This document shows, one piece after another, positions 47,062 through 56,532 of a stretch of DNA of 64,000 nucleotides. The notes under the pieces are model-generated. The model was not told the origin of the DNA and did no database searches. It worked only from the letters and a program-made list of their open reading frames with translations. Position 1 is the first letter of the stretch; each line of letters begins with the position of its first letter. The translations under genes and the position numbers were made by a program. This stretch comes from Rhizobium acidisoli. Its GTDB lineage: Bacteria; Pseudomonadota; Alphaproteobacteria; Rhizobiales; Rhizobiaceae. Where the stretch lies: NCBI RefSeq assembly GCF_002531755.2, contig NZ_CP034998.1, positions 1,550,001 through 1,614,000 on the forward strand, in the 5' to 3' direction.

Positions 47062-47895
47062 ATGGTCGCCAAGACTGATATTCGTGCTTTTGAGACAGGT
47101 CAGCCGCTGAAGGTGATGGATCCCATCTGGGACAGCCTGCGCGAAGAAGCCCGGCTCGCCGCCGAACGGGACCCGGTTCTTGCCGCCTTCCTCTACTCGA
47201 CGGTGATCAACTACCATTCGCTCGAGGAATGCGTCATCCACCGCATCTGCGAACGTCTCGATCACCCCGACATGCAGGCAAACCTGCTTCGCCAGACCTT
47301 CGAGGAAATGCTCTCCGATTGGCCGGAATGGAGTTCCATTCTGCGCGTCGACATCCAGGCCATCTACGATCGCGATCCCGCCTGCCTGCGGTTCATGGAA
47401 GCCGTGCTCTATTTCAAGGGTTTCCACGCGCTGCAGACACACCGTCTCGCCCATTGGCTGCTGAACCGCGGCCGGCGAGATTTCGCGCTCTATCTGCAGA
47501 GCCGCTCCTCCAGCGTCTTCCAGACCGACATCAATCCGGCCGCGCGGATCGGCAAAGGCATCTTCCTCGATCACGCCACCGGCCTCGTTGTCGGCGAGAC
47601 GGCTGTGATCGGCGACAATGTCTCGATCCTGCATAACGTCACGCTCGGCGGCACCGGCAAAGAGGGCGCCGACCGCCATCCGAAGATCGGCAGCGGCGTC
47701 ATGATTGGCGCCGGCGCAAAGATCCTCGGCAATATCGAGATCGGCTACTGCTCACGCATCGCCGCAGGCTCCGTCGTCTTGAAGGCGGTGCCGCCGAAGA
47801 AGACGGTCGCCGGCGTGCCGGCCAAGGTCGTCGGCGAAGCCGGGTGTTCCGAGCCGTCGCGCAACATGGACCAGGTGATCGGCGCCGATATCTGA
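47062..47895 (+). CDS. cysE: Serine O-acetyltransferase
   Basis: 277 residues. The helical N-terminal domain (1-150) is followed by the hexapeptide beta-helix with DINPAARIGKGIFLDHATGLVVGETAVIGDNVSILHNVTLGGTGK and RHPKIGSGVMIGAGAKILGNIEIG. It makes O-acetylserine for cysteine. It continues past the helix to a tail (EAGCSEPSRNMDQVIGADI) that in CysE binds cysteine synthase. The ATG at 47062 has AGGAGAG upstream. Confidence 0.95.
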   Translation: MVAKTDIRAFETGQPLKVMDPIWDSLREEARLAAERDPVLAAFLYSTVINYHSLEECVIHRICERLDHPDMQANLLRQTFEEMLSDWPEWSSILRVDIQAIYDRDPACLRFMEAVLYFKGFHALQTHRLAHWLLNRGRRDFALYLQSRSSSVFQTDINPAARIGKGIFLDHATGLVVGETAVIGDNVSILHNVTLGGTGKEGADRHPKIGSGVMIGAGAKILGNIEIGYCSRIAAGSVVLKAVPPKKTVAGVPAKVVGEAGCSEPSRNMDQVIGADI

Positions 47896-48037
47896 TCGGC
47901 TGCCGGAAAATAAGGATTGGGAAAAGTCGGCGGTCCTCGGGCGGGGATGGAAATTGCCAACTGGCAACCTTGCCTTTACACCGCTGCTTTTCCTGTGCAA
48001 GAAGCGGCCAATCAAGACCGTTTACGGAGATAACAGA

Positions 48038-48241
48038 GTGAAGCCTGAAGAAATCAAGAAGCTCGACGCCTATTTCAAACGCACGCTCAATCCGCAGATC
48101 GTCGTCAAGGCGCGTCCGCGCAAGAATGATTCTGCGGAAGTCTATCTCGGCGAAGAATTTCTGGGCGTCGTCTATATCGATGACGAGGACGGCGACCGCT
48201 CCTACAACTTTTCGATGGCGATCCTCGACGTCGATCTCTGA
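48038..48241 (+). CDS. DUF3126 protein
   Basis: 67 residues from a GTG with GGAG eight bases upstream. KPEEIKKLDAYFKRTLNPQIVVKARPRKNDSAEVYLGEEFLGVVYIDDEDGDRSYNFSMAILDVDL is the whole DUF3126 pattern; I recall it as an alphaproteobacterial family of unknown role. It is cytosolic and very acidic at the C terminus. A strong terminator follows. Confidence 0.88.
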   Translation: MKPEEIKKLDAYFKRTLNPQIVVKARPRKNDSAEVYLGEEFLGVVYIDDEDGDRSYNFSMAILDVDL

Positions 48242-48262
48242 CCTGCTCGAACGCTTTCCAAG

Positions 48263-48297
48263 GGACCGAACGGCGCGATCCGTTCGGTCCTTTTTTT
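48263..48297 (+). terminator. Rho-independent terminator after DUF3126 gene
   Basis: Stem GGACCGAACG/CGTTCGGTCC (48263-48272 with 48281-48290) with an 8-nt loop, followed by seven T. Confidence 0.92.
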
Positions 48298-48515
48298 GTT
48301 TTCTGGGCTTGGGGCCAAAATTTATTTGAAGCTTCAGGTTGCGCTTATCTGATATATATTAGCAAAAACAGTTAAAGACGTACGTGCCCCGGCGCGCATC
48401 CTTTGTTTTATTATTGTCGCACAACCCATAGGTGTTTTGCAGCGCACAAGACTACTTGACTATTTGTGCGTTGCAGCTACCCTGCCGCCATCCCACAGCC
48501 CAACGGAGGACGGTC

Positions 48516-48887
48516 ATGTTCAACTTTGACGACGCAAACAAGAAGAGCAAGGAAGCCGTTGATACGGCGCTGAGAACCTATTCGGATACGACCAGAGGCT
48601 TCCAGGCGATCGCTGCCGAAGCTGCGGACTATTCGAAGAAGTCCTTTCAGGACGCGGTGACGCATTTCGAAACGCTGGCCGGCGTCAAGAGCTTCGAGGC
48701 CGCTTTCGAACTGCAGACCAACTACGTCAAGACCTATTTCGAAGGCCTCGTCTCCGAGACGACGAAACTCAGCGAGATGTATGCCGATCTCGCCAAATCC
48801 GCTTACAAGCCCTATGAAGCGCCGATCGCCGCTGCCGTCGCCAAGACCACCAGGCAGGCGCAGCCGGCCACCCCTGCCGCTGCATGA
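48516..48887 (+). CDS. Phasin (PHA granule-associated protein)
   Basis: 123 residues. MFNFDDANKKSKEAVDTALRTYSDTTRGFQAIAAEAADYSKKSFQDAVTHFETLAGVKSFEAAFELQTNYVKTYFEGLVSE is the Phasin_2 pattern, an amphipathic helical protein that coats polyhydroxybutyrate granules. The ATG at 48516 has CGGAGGA upstream. Its own terminator follows. phaC is at 19.8-21.7 kb. Confidence 0.92.
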   Translation: MFNFDDANKKSKEAVDTALRTYSDTTRGFQAIAAEAADYSKKSFQDAVTHFETLAGVKSFEAAFELQTNYVKTYFEGLVSETTKLSEMYADLAKSAYKPYEAPIAAAVAKTTRQAQPATPAAA

Positions 48888-48930
48888 ATTGATTGCGACG
48901 GCGCAACCTGCGCTACATATTGAAAATTAT

Positions 48931-48962
48931 AGACCGGCTACGCATCTGTAGCCGGTCTTTTT
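48931..48962 (+). terminator. Rho-independent terminator after phasin gene
   Basis: Stem AGACCGGCTA/TAGCCGGTCT (48931-48940 with 48949-48958), eight-base loop, then a run of five T. Confidence 0.9.
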
Positions 48963-49157
48963 GTTTCCACTTTCGCTGCAGTACCTCCATGGGACCGGCC
49001 GGGGACTTTTTTGGTCTTTCCCGTGCATGCCGGCCATTTCTTGATTGCAGTGACTGACAGGGGGCTTAAAATCGGCCTATTATGAACTAAGTTAGTGTTT
49101 CAGATATTCGGCGGGAAAAGCACCCTCCCATGCTCCGCCGGATTGCTTGAGGAATGA

Positions 49158-49514
49158 ATGACAATGATCGCAAAGCCGATCCGGATGCAGAACGACAGCG
49201 ATAGGAACGGGGAGAACGGAAATCGAACCTCGGTCATCACACGCACCAAGCCGAAGACCAAGAAACCCAATCTCTACCGCGTGCTGCTTTTGAATGACGA
49301 CTACACTCCCATGGAATTCGTCATCCATATTCTGGAGCGTTTTTTTCAAAAGGATCGTGAAAGTGCCACCCGCATCATGCTCCATGTCCATAACCACGGC
49401 GTTGGCGAATGCGGAATATTCACATACGAGGTGGCGGAAACGAAGGTCAGCCAGGTGATGGACTTCGCCCGGCAGCACCAGCATCCGCTGCAATGCGTCA
49501 TGGAAAAGAAGTGA
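49158..49514 (+). CDS. clpS: ATP-dependent Clp protease adaptor ClpS
   Basis: 118 residues. The core [23 protein letters not shown] binds N-degrons through the NDD segment, and [20 protein letters not shown] completes the fold. The charged N terminus (about 1-35) is flexible and normal for the family. TTGAGGAATGA precedes the ATG at 49158. clpA follows after 10 bp. Confidence 0.95.
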   Translation: MTMIAKPIRMQNDSDRNGENGNRTSVITRTKPKTKKPNLYRVLLLNDDYTPMEFVIHILERFFQKDRESATRIMLHVHNHGVGECGIFTYEVAETKVSQVMDFARQHQHPLQCVMEKK

Positions 49515-49524
49515 GGATCTGAAC

Positions 49525-52017
49525 GTGCCAACATTTTCGCCTAGTTTAGAGAAGGCGCTCCATCAGGCACTGACCTTTGCCAACGAGCGGCACCACGAAT
49601 ATGCGACGCTCGAGCATCTGCTGCTCGCCCTGATCGACGATGCCGATGCGGCCGCGGTCATGGGTGCCTGCAATGTCGATCTCGACGCGCTGCGCAAGAC
49701 GCTCGTGGAATATGTCGATAACGAACTCTCCAACCTGATCACCGGATATGACGAGGATTCGAAGCCGACCTCCGGCTTCCAGCGGGTCATCCAGCGCGCC
49801 GTCATCCACGTGCAATCGTCCGGCCGCGAAGAGGTGACCGGCGCCAACGTGCTCGTCGCGATCTTTGCCGAGCGCGAGAGCCATGCCGCCTATTTCCTGC
49901 AGGAGCAGGAGATGACCCGTTACGACGCCGTCAACTATATCTCCCACGGCATCGGCAAGCGCCCGGGTGCTTCCGAAGCGCGCCCCCCGCGCGGCGCCGA
50001 GGAGGAAGCCGAGAGCAGCAAGCCGACGGCGCGCGGCGGCGAGGAAGAGGGCGGTCCCAAGAAGCAGCAGGATGCGCTCAAGGCCTATTGCGTCAATCTC
50101 AACGAGAAGGCCAAGGGCGGCAAGATCGACCCGCTGATCGGCCGTCACGCCGAGGTGAGCCGCACCATCCAGATCCTGTGCCGCCGTTCGAAGAACAATC
50201 CGCTCTATGTCGGTGATCCCGGCGTCGGCAAGACGGCGATCGCCGAAGGCCTGGCCAAGCGCATCGTCGAAGGCAAGGTTCCCGAAGCGCTCGCCGATGC
50301 GACGATCTTCTCGCTCGACATGGGCACGCTGCTTGCCGGCACGCGCTACCGCGGCGATTTCGAGGAGCGCCTGAAGCAGGTCGTCAAGGAACTCGAGGAA
50401 TATCCGGGGGCCGTGCTGTTCATCGACGAGATCCACACGGTGATCGGCGCCGGCGCCACCTCGGGCGGTGCGATGGATGCATCGAACCTCTTGAAGCCGG
50501 CCCTGTCGTCGGGCGCGATCCGCTGCATCGGGTCGACCACCTACAAGGAATATCGCCAGTTCTTCGAAAAGGACCGGGCGCTGGTTCGCCGATTCCAGAA
50601 GATCGACGTCAGCGAACCGTCGATCGATGACGCGATCGAGATCATGAAGGGCCTGAAGCCCTATTTCGAAGAATATCACCACCTGCGTTATTCCAACGAT
50701 GCCATCAAGTCGGCCGTCGAACTCTCGGCCCGCTACATCTCCGACCGCAAGCTGCCGGACAAGGCGATCGACGTGATCGACGAGACCGGTGCGGCCCAGA
50801 TGCTGCTGCCGCCGTCGAAGCGCCGCAAGCTGATCACCGAAAAGGAGATCGAGGCGACGGTCGCCACGATGGCGCGCATTCCGCCGAAGACCGTCTCCAA
50901 GGATGACGAAGCGGTGCTTGCCAATCTCGAGCAGGAACTGCGCTCGGTCGTCTATGGCCAGGATATCGCCATCGAAGCCCTTTCGACCTCGATCAAGCTG
51001 GCGCGCGCCGGCCTTCGCGAGCCGAACAAGCCGATCGGCGCCTATGTCTTCTCCGGTCCGACCGGCGTCGGCAAGACCGAGGTGGCAAAGCAGCTGGCGT
51101 CGTCGCTCGGCGTCGAGCTTCTGCGCTTCGACATGTCGGAATATATGGAGCGGCACACGGTGTCGCGCCTGCTCGGTGCACCTCCCGGCTATGTCGGTTT
51201 CGACCAGGGCGGTCTTCTCACCGATGGCGTCGACCAGCACCCGCATTGCGTGGTCCTGCTCGACGAAATCGAGAAGGCGCATCCCGACATCTATAATATC
51301 CTGCTGCAGGTCATGGACCATGGCACGCTGACCGACCATAACGGCAAGAAGATCGACTTCCGCAACGTCATCCTGATCATGACGACGAATGCGGGCGCGT
51401 CCGAAATGGCCAAGGCGGCGATCGGCTTCGGCTCGTCCAAGCGCACCGGCGAGGACGAGGAGGCGCTGACCCGCCTGTTCACGCCGGAGTTCCGCAACCG
51501 TCTCGACGCGATCATTCCTTTCGCGGCACTGCCGACGGCTGTGATCCACAAGGTCGTGCAGAAGTTCATCATGCAGCTGGAGGCCCAGCTTTCCGAAAGG
51601 AACGTCACCTTCGACCTGCATGAGGATGCGATCGCCTGGCTGTCGGAAAAGGGTTACGACGAGAAGATGGGCGCCCGCCCGCTTGCCCGCGTGATCCAGG
51701 ACACCATCAAGAAGCCGCTTGCCAACGAAATCCTCTTCGGCAAGCTGAAGAAGGGCGGCGTCGTCAACGTCACAGTCGGCCCGAAGGAAGACGGCAAGCC
51801 CGGCATCGTGCTGGAGGCCATCCCGGATACGGCGCCGATCAAGCCGAAGCCGGAAGCCGAAGTCGTCCATCCCGACGCCGACGACCAGGGCGACGGCGAG
51901 CTGAAGACCAAGGCGGCGCCCAAGACCCGCGCCAAGACGGTCCCGCAGGCCGAGCCCGAGGTCCGCGACGCCCCGAAGAAGGGCAGCACGGTTCCAAAGG
52001 TTCCGCGCAAGAAGTAA
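49525..52017 (+). CDS. clpA: ATP-dependent Clp protease ATP-binding subunit ClpA
   Basis: 830 residues from a GTG. The N domain (1-145) begins PTFSPSLEKALHQALTFANERHHEYATLEHLLLALID. The two AAA+ modules have Walker A GDPGVGKTA (about 230-238) and GPTGVGKTE (about 512-520). A Lys/Ala/Pro-rich tail of about 70 residues after IVLEAIPD is longer than in E. coli. It unfolds substrates for ClpP. A terminator follows. Confidence 0.97.
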   Translation: MPTFSPSLEKALHQALTFANERHHEYATLEHLLLALIDDADAAAVMGACNVDLDALRKTLVEYVDNELSNLITGYDEDSKPTSGFQRVIQRAVIHVQSSGREEVTGANVLVAIFAERESHAAYFLQEQEMTRYDAVNYISHGIGKRPGASEARPPRGAEEEAESSKPTARGGEEEGGPKKQQDALKAYCVNLNEKAKGGKIDPLIGRHAEVSRTIQILCRRSKNNPLYVGDPGVGKTAIAEGLAKRIVEGKVPEALADATIFSLDMGTLLAGTRYRGDFEERLKQVVKELEEYPGAVLFIDEIHTVIGAGATSGGAMDASNLLKPALSSGAIRCIGSTTYKEYRQFFEKDRALVRRFQKIDVSEPSIDDAIEIMKGLKPYFEEYHHLRYSNDAIKSAVELSARYISDRKLPDKAIDVIDETGAAQMLLPPSKRRKLITEKEIEATVATMARIPPKTVSKDDEAVLANLEQELRSVVYGQDIAIEALSTSIKLARAGLREPNKPIGAYVFSGPTGVGKTEVAKQLASSLGVELLRFDMSEYMERHTVSRLLGAPPGYVGFDQGGLLTDGVDQHPHCVVLLDEIEKAHPDIYNILLQVMDHGTLTDHNGKKIDFRNVILIMTTNAGASEMAKAAIGFGSSKRTGEDEEALTRLFTPEFRNRLDAIIPFAALPTAVIHKVVQKFIMQLEAQLSERNVTFDLHEDAIAWLSEKGYDEKMGARPLARVIQDTIKKPLANEILFGKLKKGGVVNVTVGPKEDGKPGIVLEAIPDTAPIKPKPEAEVVHPDADDQGDGELKTKAAPKTRAKTVPQAEPEVRDAPKKGSTVPKVPRKK

Positions 52018-52034
52018 GATCCACCAATTGAGAG

Positions 52035-52057
52035 AGGCCGCGTCATGCGGCCTTTTT
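52035..52057 (+). terminator. Terminator after clpA
   Basis: Stem AGGCCGC/GCGGCCT (52035-52041 with 52047-52053), five-base loop, then T-rich sequence. Confidence 0.85.
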
Positions 52058-52165
52058 CGTCTTCGGCCTTTTTCTCCCGCGGAACCGACCGCGTCTCATC
52101 GATGCGGTATTAGCCAGTCAACTCAGTGGGTGAGGCTGCACCATCGTGGCTGTTATCGGAGTGTC

Positions 52166-53356
52166 ATGCTTCGGACCTACGAGTGGACCATGCAACGTCA
52201 TTTCCTTGTCCTGTTTTGTCTCGCGCTGACCCAGATCACCGGCTGGGGCGTGGTCGGCGTCCTGCCCGTGATTGCGACGCCGGTGGCGGCGGAATTCAAA
52301 ACCTCACTGCCGTCGGTCTTTCTGGCAACCTCGGTGATGTTTGTCGCAATGGGGCTTGCCGCACCCTGGGCCGGCCGCGCCTTTCGCAGGTTCGGAACGC
52401 GCCAGGTCATGGCGGCGGGAGCGGGCCTGATCGGCCTGGCTCTGTGCCTGCTCGCGCTGTCTCCGAACCTGCCTGTCTTCTGGGTCGGGTGGGCACTGAC
52501 CGGGCTGGCAGGCGCGATGTTCCTGACGACCTCGGCCTACGCCTATGTCGCGGAATACGCAGAGGATCGGGCGCGCAGCCTGATTGGAACACTGATGCTG
52601 GTGACCGGTCTGGCAGGCAGCGTCTTCTGGCCCATAACCGCTTTTCTCGACCATCTTGTGGGTTGGCGGCAGGTTTTCGTCGTCTATGCCGGTGTCATGG
52701 TTTTCATCATCTGCCCTTTGGTCCGGTTCGGTCTGCCCGTCACCGGGGCGGCGACCGCAGCGACAGCTCATCGGCGGCGCGGGCGATGGGAACCTGTCTT
52801 CATCCTGCTGGTCGCCGCCATCGCCTTGAACAGCTTTGTCACCTTCGGCGTCGAGGCAGTGGGAATCAAACTCCTGCAGTCGATGGGGATGGATCTTGCC
52901 GGCGCGGTCGCTATCGCCTCGCTCCTTGGGGTCTTCAAGGTCGGCGGGCGGGTGATCGACCTTCTCGGCGGGCAAAAATGGGACGGATTATCCACCGCAA
53001 TCGTCTCGGGGGCGATGATTCCGATGGGACTGGCTACGATCTGGATCGGCGGCGCCGGTATTCTATCGGTGGGCGGCTACCTCGTCCTGTTCGGGGTCGG
53101 GAGCGGTGCCTTTGCCGTCGCACGCGCCACGATGCCGCTCGTTTTCTTTGAGAAGGCCGATTATACCGCCGCGATGGCAACCATCGCCCTGCCGATGAAC
53201 CTGATCAACGCACTCGCCCCGCCCGGCATAGCGGCGCTGATGGCCGGTATCGGGGCGCAGGCGACTTTCGCAGTTCTGGGCGGGCTGAGCATGGCGGCTT
53301 TGGCGGTTCTGTTGCCGCTGAACGGCATGAAGGCGCGGCCAGCACTCGCCAAATGA
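52166..53356 (+). CDS. MFS transporter
   Basis: About 396 residues with twelve hydrophobic segments (first FLVLFCLALTQITGWGVVGVLPVI near 15-35). The motif between helices 2 and 3 is APWAGRAFRRFGTRQVM. Substrate unknown. The ATG at 52166 is chosen; another at 52190 is possible. It converges on the HIT gene. Confidence 0.85.
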   Translation: MLRTYEWTMQRHFLVLFCLALTQITGWGVVGVLPVIATPVAAEFKTSLPSVFLATSVMFVAMGLAAPWAGRAFRRFGTRQVMAAGAGLIGLALCLLALSPNLPVFWVGWALTGLAGAMFLTTSAYAYVAEYAEDRARSLIGTLMLVTGLAGSVFWPITAFLDHLVGWRQVFVVYAGVMVFIICPLVRFGLPVTGAATAATAHRRRGRWEPVFILLVAAIALNSFVTFGVEAVGIKLLQSMGMDLAGAVAIASLLGVFKVGGRVIDLLGGQKWDGLSTAIVSGAMIPMGLATIWIGGAGILSVGGYLVLFGVGSGAFAVARATMPLVFFEKADYTAAMATIALPMNLINALAPPGIAALMAGIGAQATFAVLGGLSMAALAVLLPLNGMKARPALAK

Positions 53357-53358
53357 CC

Positions 53359-53784
53359 TTATGCCAGCGCCGCCCGGATCTTTTCGGCATGAGCGGCCAG
53401 CACGGCGCCATCTTCCATCTTGCCGGAGTGCGGCTTGAGTGCGGTGCCCTCGTGGCGCGGGATGACGTGGAAATGCAGATGGAACACCGTTTGCCCGGCG
53501 GCCGGTTCGTTGAACTGGGCGACGAACACGCCGTCGGCGTCGAAGACGTCCTTGACTGCATTGGCAATCTTCTGGACGACGGTAATCGCATGGGTGAGGG
53601 TGGCTGGATCGGCATCGAGAATATTGCGCGACGCCGCCTTCGGCACGACGAGCACATGGCCTGGCGCCTGCGGCATCACATCCATGAAGGCGATGGTATG
53701 CTGATCCTCGTAGATGCGGTGCGAGGGAATTTCGCCGCGCAGGATCTTGGCGAAGATATTGTTGTCGTCATAGGCGCTGGTCAT
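53359..53784 (-). CDS. HIT-family hydrolase (Hint-like)
   Basis: 141 residues. NIFAKILRGEIPSHRIYEDQHTIAFMDVMPQAPGHVLVVPKA near 10-50 and the histidine triad TVFHLHFHVIPR at about 107-118. It hydrolyses nucleoside phosphoramidates or related compounds. Length typical. It is 53 bp downstream of the next gene on the same strand. Confidence 0.93.
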   Translation of the reverse strand: MTSAYDDNNIFAKILRGEIPSHRIYEDQHTIAFMDVMPQAPGHVLVVPKAASRNILDADPATLTHAITVVQKIANAVKDVFDADGVFVAQFNEPAAGQTVFHLHFHVIPRHEGTALKPHSGKMEDGAVLAAHAEKIRAALA

Positions 53785-53837
53785 CGCGAAATCTCCTCAT
53801 TGCATCTTGATCGGGTAACGCCGCCGGCAGGTCGGCG

Positions 53838-55028
53838 TCAATCCTCCTGCTGGCGCTCGCCCTTGCGGAAGGGGCTGTGCTCGCTCAGCACCTCGCTCAT
53901 CTGTTCGACATCGGCGCGCTCGCGGGCGAGATAGTCGCCGATCGCCCGGCGAAGGCCGGCGTGGGCGACATAATGGGCCGAATGCGTCGTCACCGGCAGG
54001 TAGCCGCGGGCGAGCTTGTGTTCACCTTGGGCGCCGGCCTCGACCCGTTTCAGCCCCTTCGATAGGGCGAAGTCGATCGCCTGGTGATAGCAGACCTCGA
54101 AATGCAGGAAGGGATGATCCTCGACGCAGCCCCAGTGACGGCCATAGAGCGTATCGCCGCCGATGAAGTTGATGGCGCCGGCGATATAGCGCCCGTCACG
54201 CTTGGCCATGACCAGCAGGATGTCGTCGGCCATGCGTTCGCCGATCAGCGAGTAGAATTTGCGGGTGAGGTAGGGCCGGCCCCATTTGCGCCCGCCGGTA
54301 TCCATGTAGAACTTGAAGAATTGATCCCAGATGCGTTCCGTCAGGTCGTGGCCGGTCAGCCAGTCGATGCTGATGCCGTTTTCGAGCGCGGCGCGCCGCT
54401 CCTTGCGCAACGCCTTGCGTTTGCGCGACGCGAGTGTTTCGAGAAATTCCTCGTGATTGGCGTAGCCGTCATTGATGAAATGGAACTGCTGGTCGGTGCG
54501 GTGCAGATAGCCGTCCATCTCGAAGACACCGATCTCCTCATCCGGCACGAAGGTGATATGGGCAGACGAGATGCCGAGCCGGCGCACGACCTCCTTCAGG
54601 CTTTCGGCGATCGCGCTCTGGATCGGCAGCCGCTGCAGTCCCTCAGCGACGAGAAGCCGCGGACCGGTCGCCGGCGTGAACGGGATCGAGCATTGAAGTT
54701 TGGGATAATAACGCCCGCCGGCCCGCTCGAAGGCATCGGCCCAGCCATGGTCGAAGACATATTCGCCCTGGCTGTGGCTCTTGAGGTAGCCGGGCAGGGC
54801 GCCGATCAGTTCGCCGCGCTCGGTCTCGAGCAGCAAGTGGTGGCCGAGCCAGCCGGTCTCGGCGCTGGCCGAACCGGACTCTTCCAGCGACGACAAAAAG
54901 GCGTGCGAGACGAACGGGTTATAGGCAAGCGTCGGGCAAGTCTTCGACGCCCCGGAAAGCCTGGACCAGCTTTCTGGGGAAATCGCGGTGAAGGAGCGTT
55001 CTACGCGAATGGATAGTTCATCGGTCAT
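53838..55028 (-). CDS. FemAB-like GNAT acyltransferase (PF04339 type)
   Basis: 396 residues. PTLAYNPFVSHAFLSSLEESGSA near 31-53, GELIGALPGYLKSHSQGEYVFDHGWADAF, YYPKLQCSIPFTPATGPRLL, EEFLETLASRKRKALRKERR and the C-terminal VEAGAQGEHKLARGYLPV match the family related to peptidoglycan bridge enzymes. A role in acylating an envelope substrate is likely but untested. Confidence 0.85.
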   Translation of the reverse strand: MTDELSIRVERSFTAISPESWSRLSGASKTCPTLAYNPFVSHAFLSSLEESGSASAETGWLGHHLLLETERGELIGALPGYLKSHSQGEYVFDHGWADAFERAGGRYYPKLQCSIPFTPATGPRLLVAEGLQRLPIQSAIAESLKEVVRRLGISSAHITFVPDEEIGVFEMDGYLHRTDQQFHFINDGYANHEEFLETLASRKRKALRKERRAALENGISIDWLTGHDLTERIWDQFFKFYMDTGGRKWGRPYLTRKFYSLIGERMADDILLVMAKRDGRYIAGAINFIGGDTLYGRHWGCVEDHPFLHFEVCYHQAIDFALSKGLKRVEAGAQGEHKLARGYLPVTTHSAHYVAHAGLRRAIGDYLARERADVEQMSEVLSEHSPFRKGERQQED

Positions 55029-55074
55029 GGGGCAGATACGAAGCCTGTGGGAGAATAGTCTCGGCTCTGTCTTG

Positions 55075-55178
55075 CAGCGCCGCGCGTCTTTTCAGACGCG
55101 CAAAGGACGCTGTAACGCTTTGAGTTGCTGCATAATTTTATCCTTAAATCGATTCCGATTTAAGGAATTATGCGGCAG
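55075..55178. repeat. Rhizobial intergenic hairpin repeat
   Basis: Three nested or adjacent stems: GCGCGTCT/AGACGCGC (55082-55089 with 55094-55101), TCCTTAAATCG/CGATTTAAGGA (55141-55151 with 55156-55166), and outer GCATAATT/AATTATGC (55130-55137 with 55166-55173; shares its A with the second stem). This order of CGCGCGTCT, CAAAGGACGC and TTAAATCG palindromes occurs in many rhizobial intergenic regions as I recall it. It lies between ugpQ and the FemAB-like gene, both on the minus strand. Confidence 0.7.
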
Positions 55179-55209
55179 TCTGCGCATGATCTTGGCCAAA
55201 AAGCGAGCG

Positions 55210-55929
55210 TCAAACCGCCACACGCGGGTCGAAGCCTTCGAAGGTCATCTGGTCCGCGTTGGCGAAGGTGCGCCGGCGCGCTTCTTCGTCGCGCACCGTC
55301 CAGGTTATGACGGGGATGCCCTTTTCACGTTCGCCTGAGATGAAGGCGTTCGGCAGGTCGTCATAATAATAGGAGATGAAATCGAGACCAATCTCCATCG
55401 CCTTCGCATGCGTCGCAAACTCCTCCGGCGTGTTGCCGTTGGCGGTAAGACCAAGCGGGTAGGGTGCGTCAAGCGCCTTCAGATCGCGCAGCAGCCAGTG
55501 GTCGAAGCTCATCAGCGCCACCTTGCCCTGGTAATCCTGAAGCACCTCTAGCACGGCTTCTGCAAATCCCTCGTCATCGGCCTCGCGGCCCTTCAGCTCC
55601 AGCACCAGCGGCACCTTGCCCTGGACGAGATCGAGAAGCTGGCGGAGCGTCGGCACCTTGTCTCCGGTGCCGCCGACGGCGATCAGTCCGAGCTCACGGG
55701 AGGTGCGCTCGCGGATGTCGCCCGGAAGATTGCAGAGCCGCTGCAGGTCCTCGTCGTGAAAGACGACCGGCACGCCGTCGGAGGCGTAATGCAGGTCGCA
55801 TTCGATCGCAAAGCCCGCTTCGACGGCACGCGAAAAGGCCGAAAGCGTGTTTTCCCAGACGAGTTTATTGAGGTCGTGATAGCCGCGATGGGCGACCGGC
55901 ACGTCCCGGATCCAGGCCGCATTGGTCAT
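55210..55929 (-). CDS. ugpQ: Glycerophosphodiester phosphodiesterase
   Basis: 239 residues. VAHRGYHDLNKLVWENTLSAF near 12-32, AIECDLHYASDGVPVVFHDEDLQRLC and LELKGREADDEG near 108-120. Catalytic His of AHRG and the metal Glu/Asp are all present. It cleaves glycerophosphodiesters to glycerol 3-phosphate and an alcohol. Its start overlaps the ridA stop (ATGA). Confidence 0.93.
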   Translation of the reverse strand: MTNAAWIRDVPVAHRGYHDLNKLVWENTLSAFSRAVEAGFAIECDLHYASDGVPVVFHDEDLQRLCNLPGDIRERTSRELGLIAVGGTGDKVPTLRQLLDLVQGKVPLVLELKGREADDEGFAEAVLEVLQDYQGKVALMSFDHWLLRDLKALDAPYPLGLTANGNTPEEFATHAKAMEIGLDFISYYYDDLPNAFISGEREKGIPVITWTVRDEEARRRTFANADQMTFEGFDPRVAV

Positions 55930-56396
55930 TCCGCGATTTCCATGATAGCATCGATCTCGACGGCGGCGTTCAGCGGCAGGGCGGCCATGCCGACGGCGGC
56001 ACGCGCATGTTTGCCGGCCTCGCCGAGCACGCCGGCAATCAGGTTCGAAGCGCCGTTGATGACGAGATGCTGCTCGACGAAGTCGGGCGCCGAGGCGACG
56101 AAGCCGTTCAGTTTGATGACGCGCCGGATGCGGCCGAGATCGCCGCCAAGCGCCGCCTTCGCCTGGGCAAGGATGTTGATGGCGCAGAGTTCGGCGCCGC
56201 GCTGGCCGCTCGCAACGTCGACGGTCTTGCCGAGATGGCCGGAGACGGCGATCTTGCCGCCTTCGAGCGGCAGCTGGCCGGAGATGTAGAGAAGATTGCC
56301 GCTGATGACGTAAGGAACGTAATTTGCAGCAGGCGCTGCGGCTTCGGGCAGGGTTATCCCCATCTCAGTCAGGCGCTTTGCAATTTCATCCGACAT
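55926..56396 (-). CDS. RidA-family (YjgF/TdcF) protein
   Basis: 156 residues, slightly longer than standard RidA. YVPYVISGNLLYISGQLPLEGGKI, NILAQAKAALGGDLGRIRRVIKLNGFVASAPDF and GKHARAAVGMAALPLNAAVEIDAIMEI match the family, including the conserved Arg near 130. RidA removes reactive enamine/imine intermediates. It is cotranscribed with ugpQ. Confidence 0.9.
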   Translation of the reverse strand: MSDEIAKRLTEMGITLPEAAAPAANYVPYVISGNLLYISGQLPLEGGKIAVSGHLGKTVDVASGQRGAELCAINILAQAKAALGGDLGRIRRVIKLNGFVASAPDFVEQHLVINGASNLIAGVLGEAGKHARAAVGMAALPLNAAVEIDAIMEIAE

Positions 56397-56532
56397 TTTC
56401 GTCTCCGCTTTTGTTGTCAATTCTTCAAAAATTATGCATCAAGACTAGAATCTTTAATACGACAGGTTCGAGCCTCGATTTGGCCGAAAGCGTTCTTATA
56501 ACATCGCGACCGAGTCCAACAGGAGTTAATGA

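Noticed and set aside
49546..51870. A 774-codon minus-strand frame over clpA
   Set aside because: Antisense of clpA, which has both Walker motifs.
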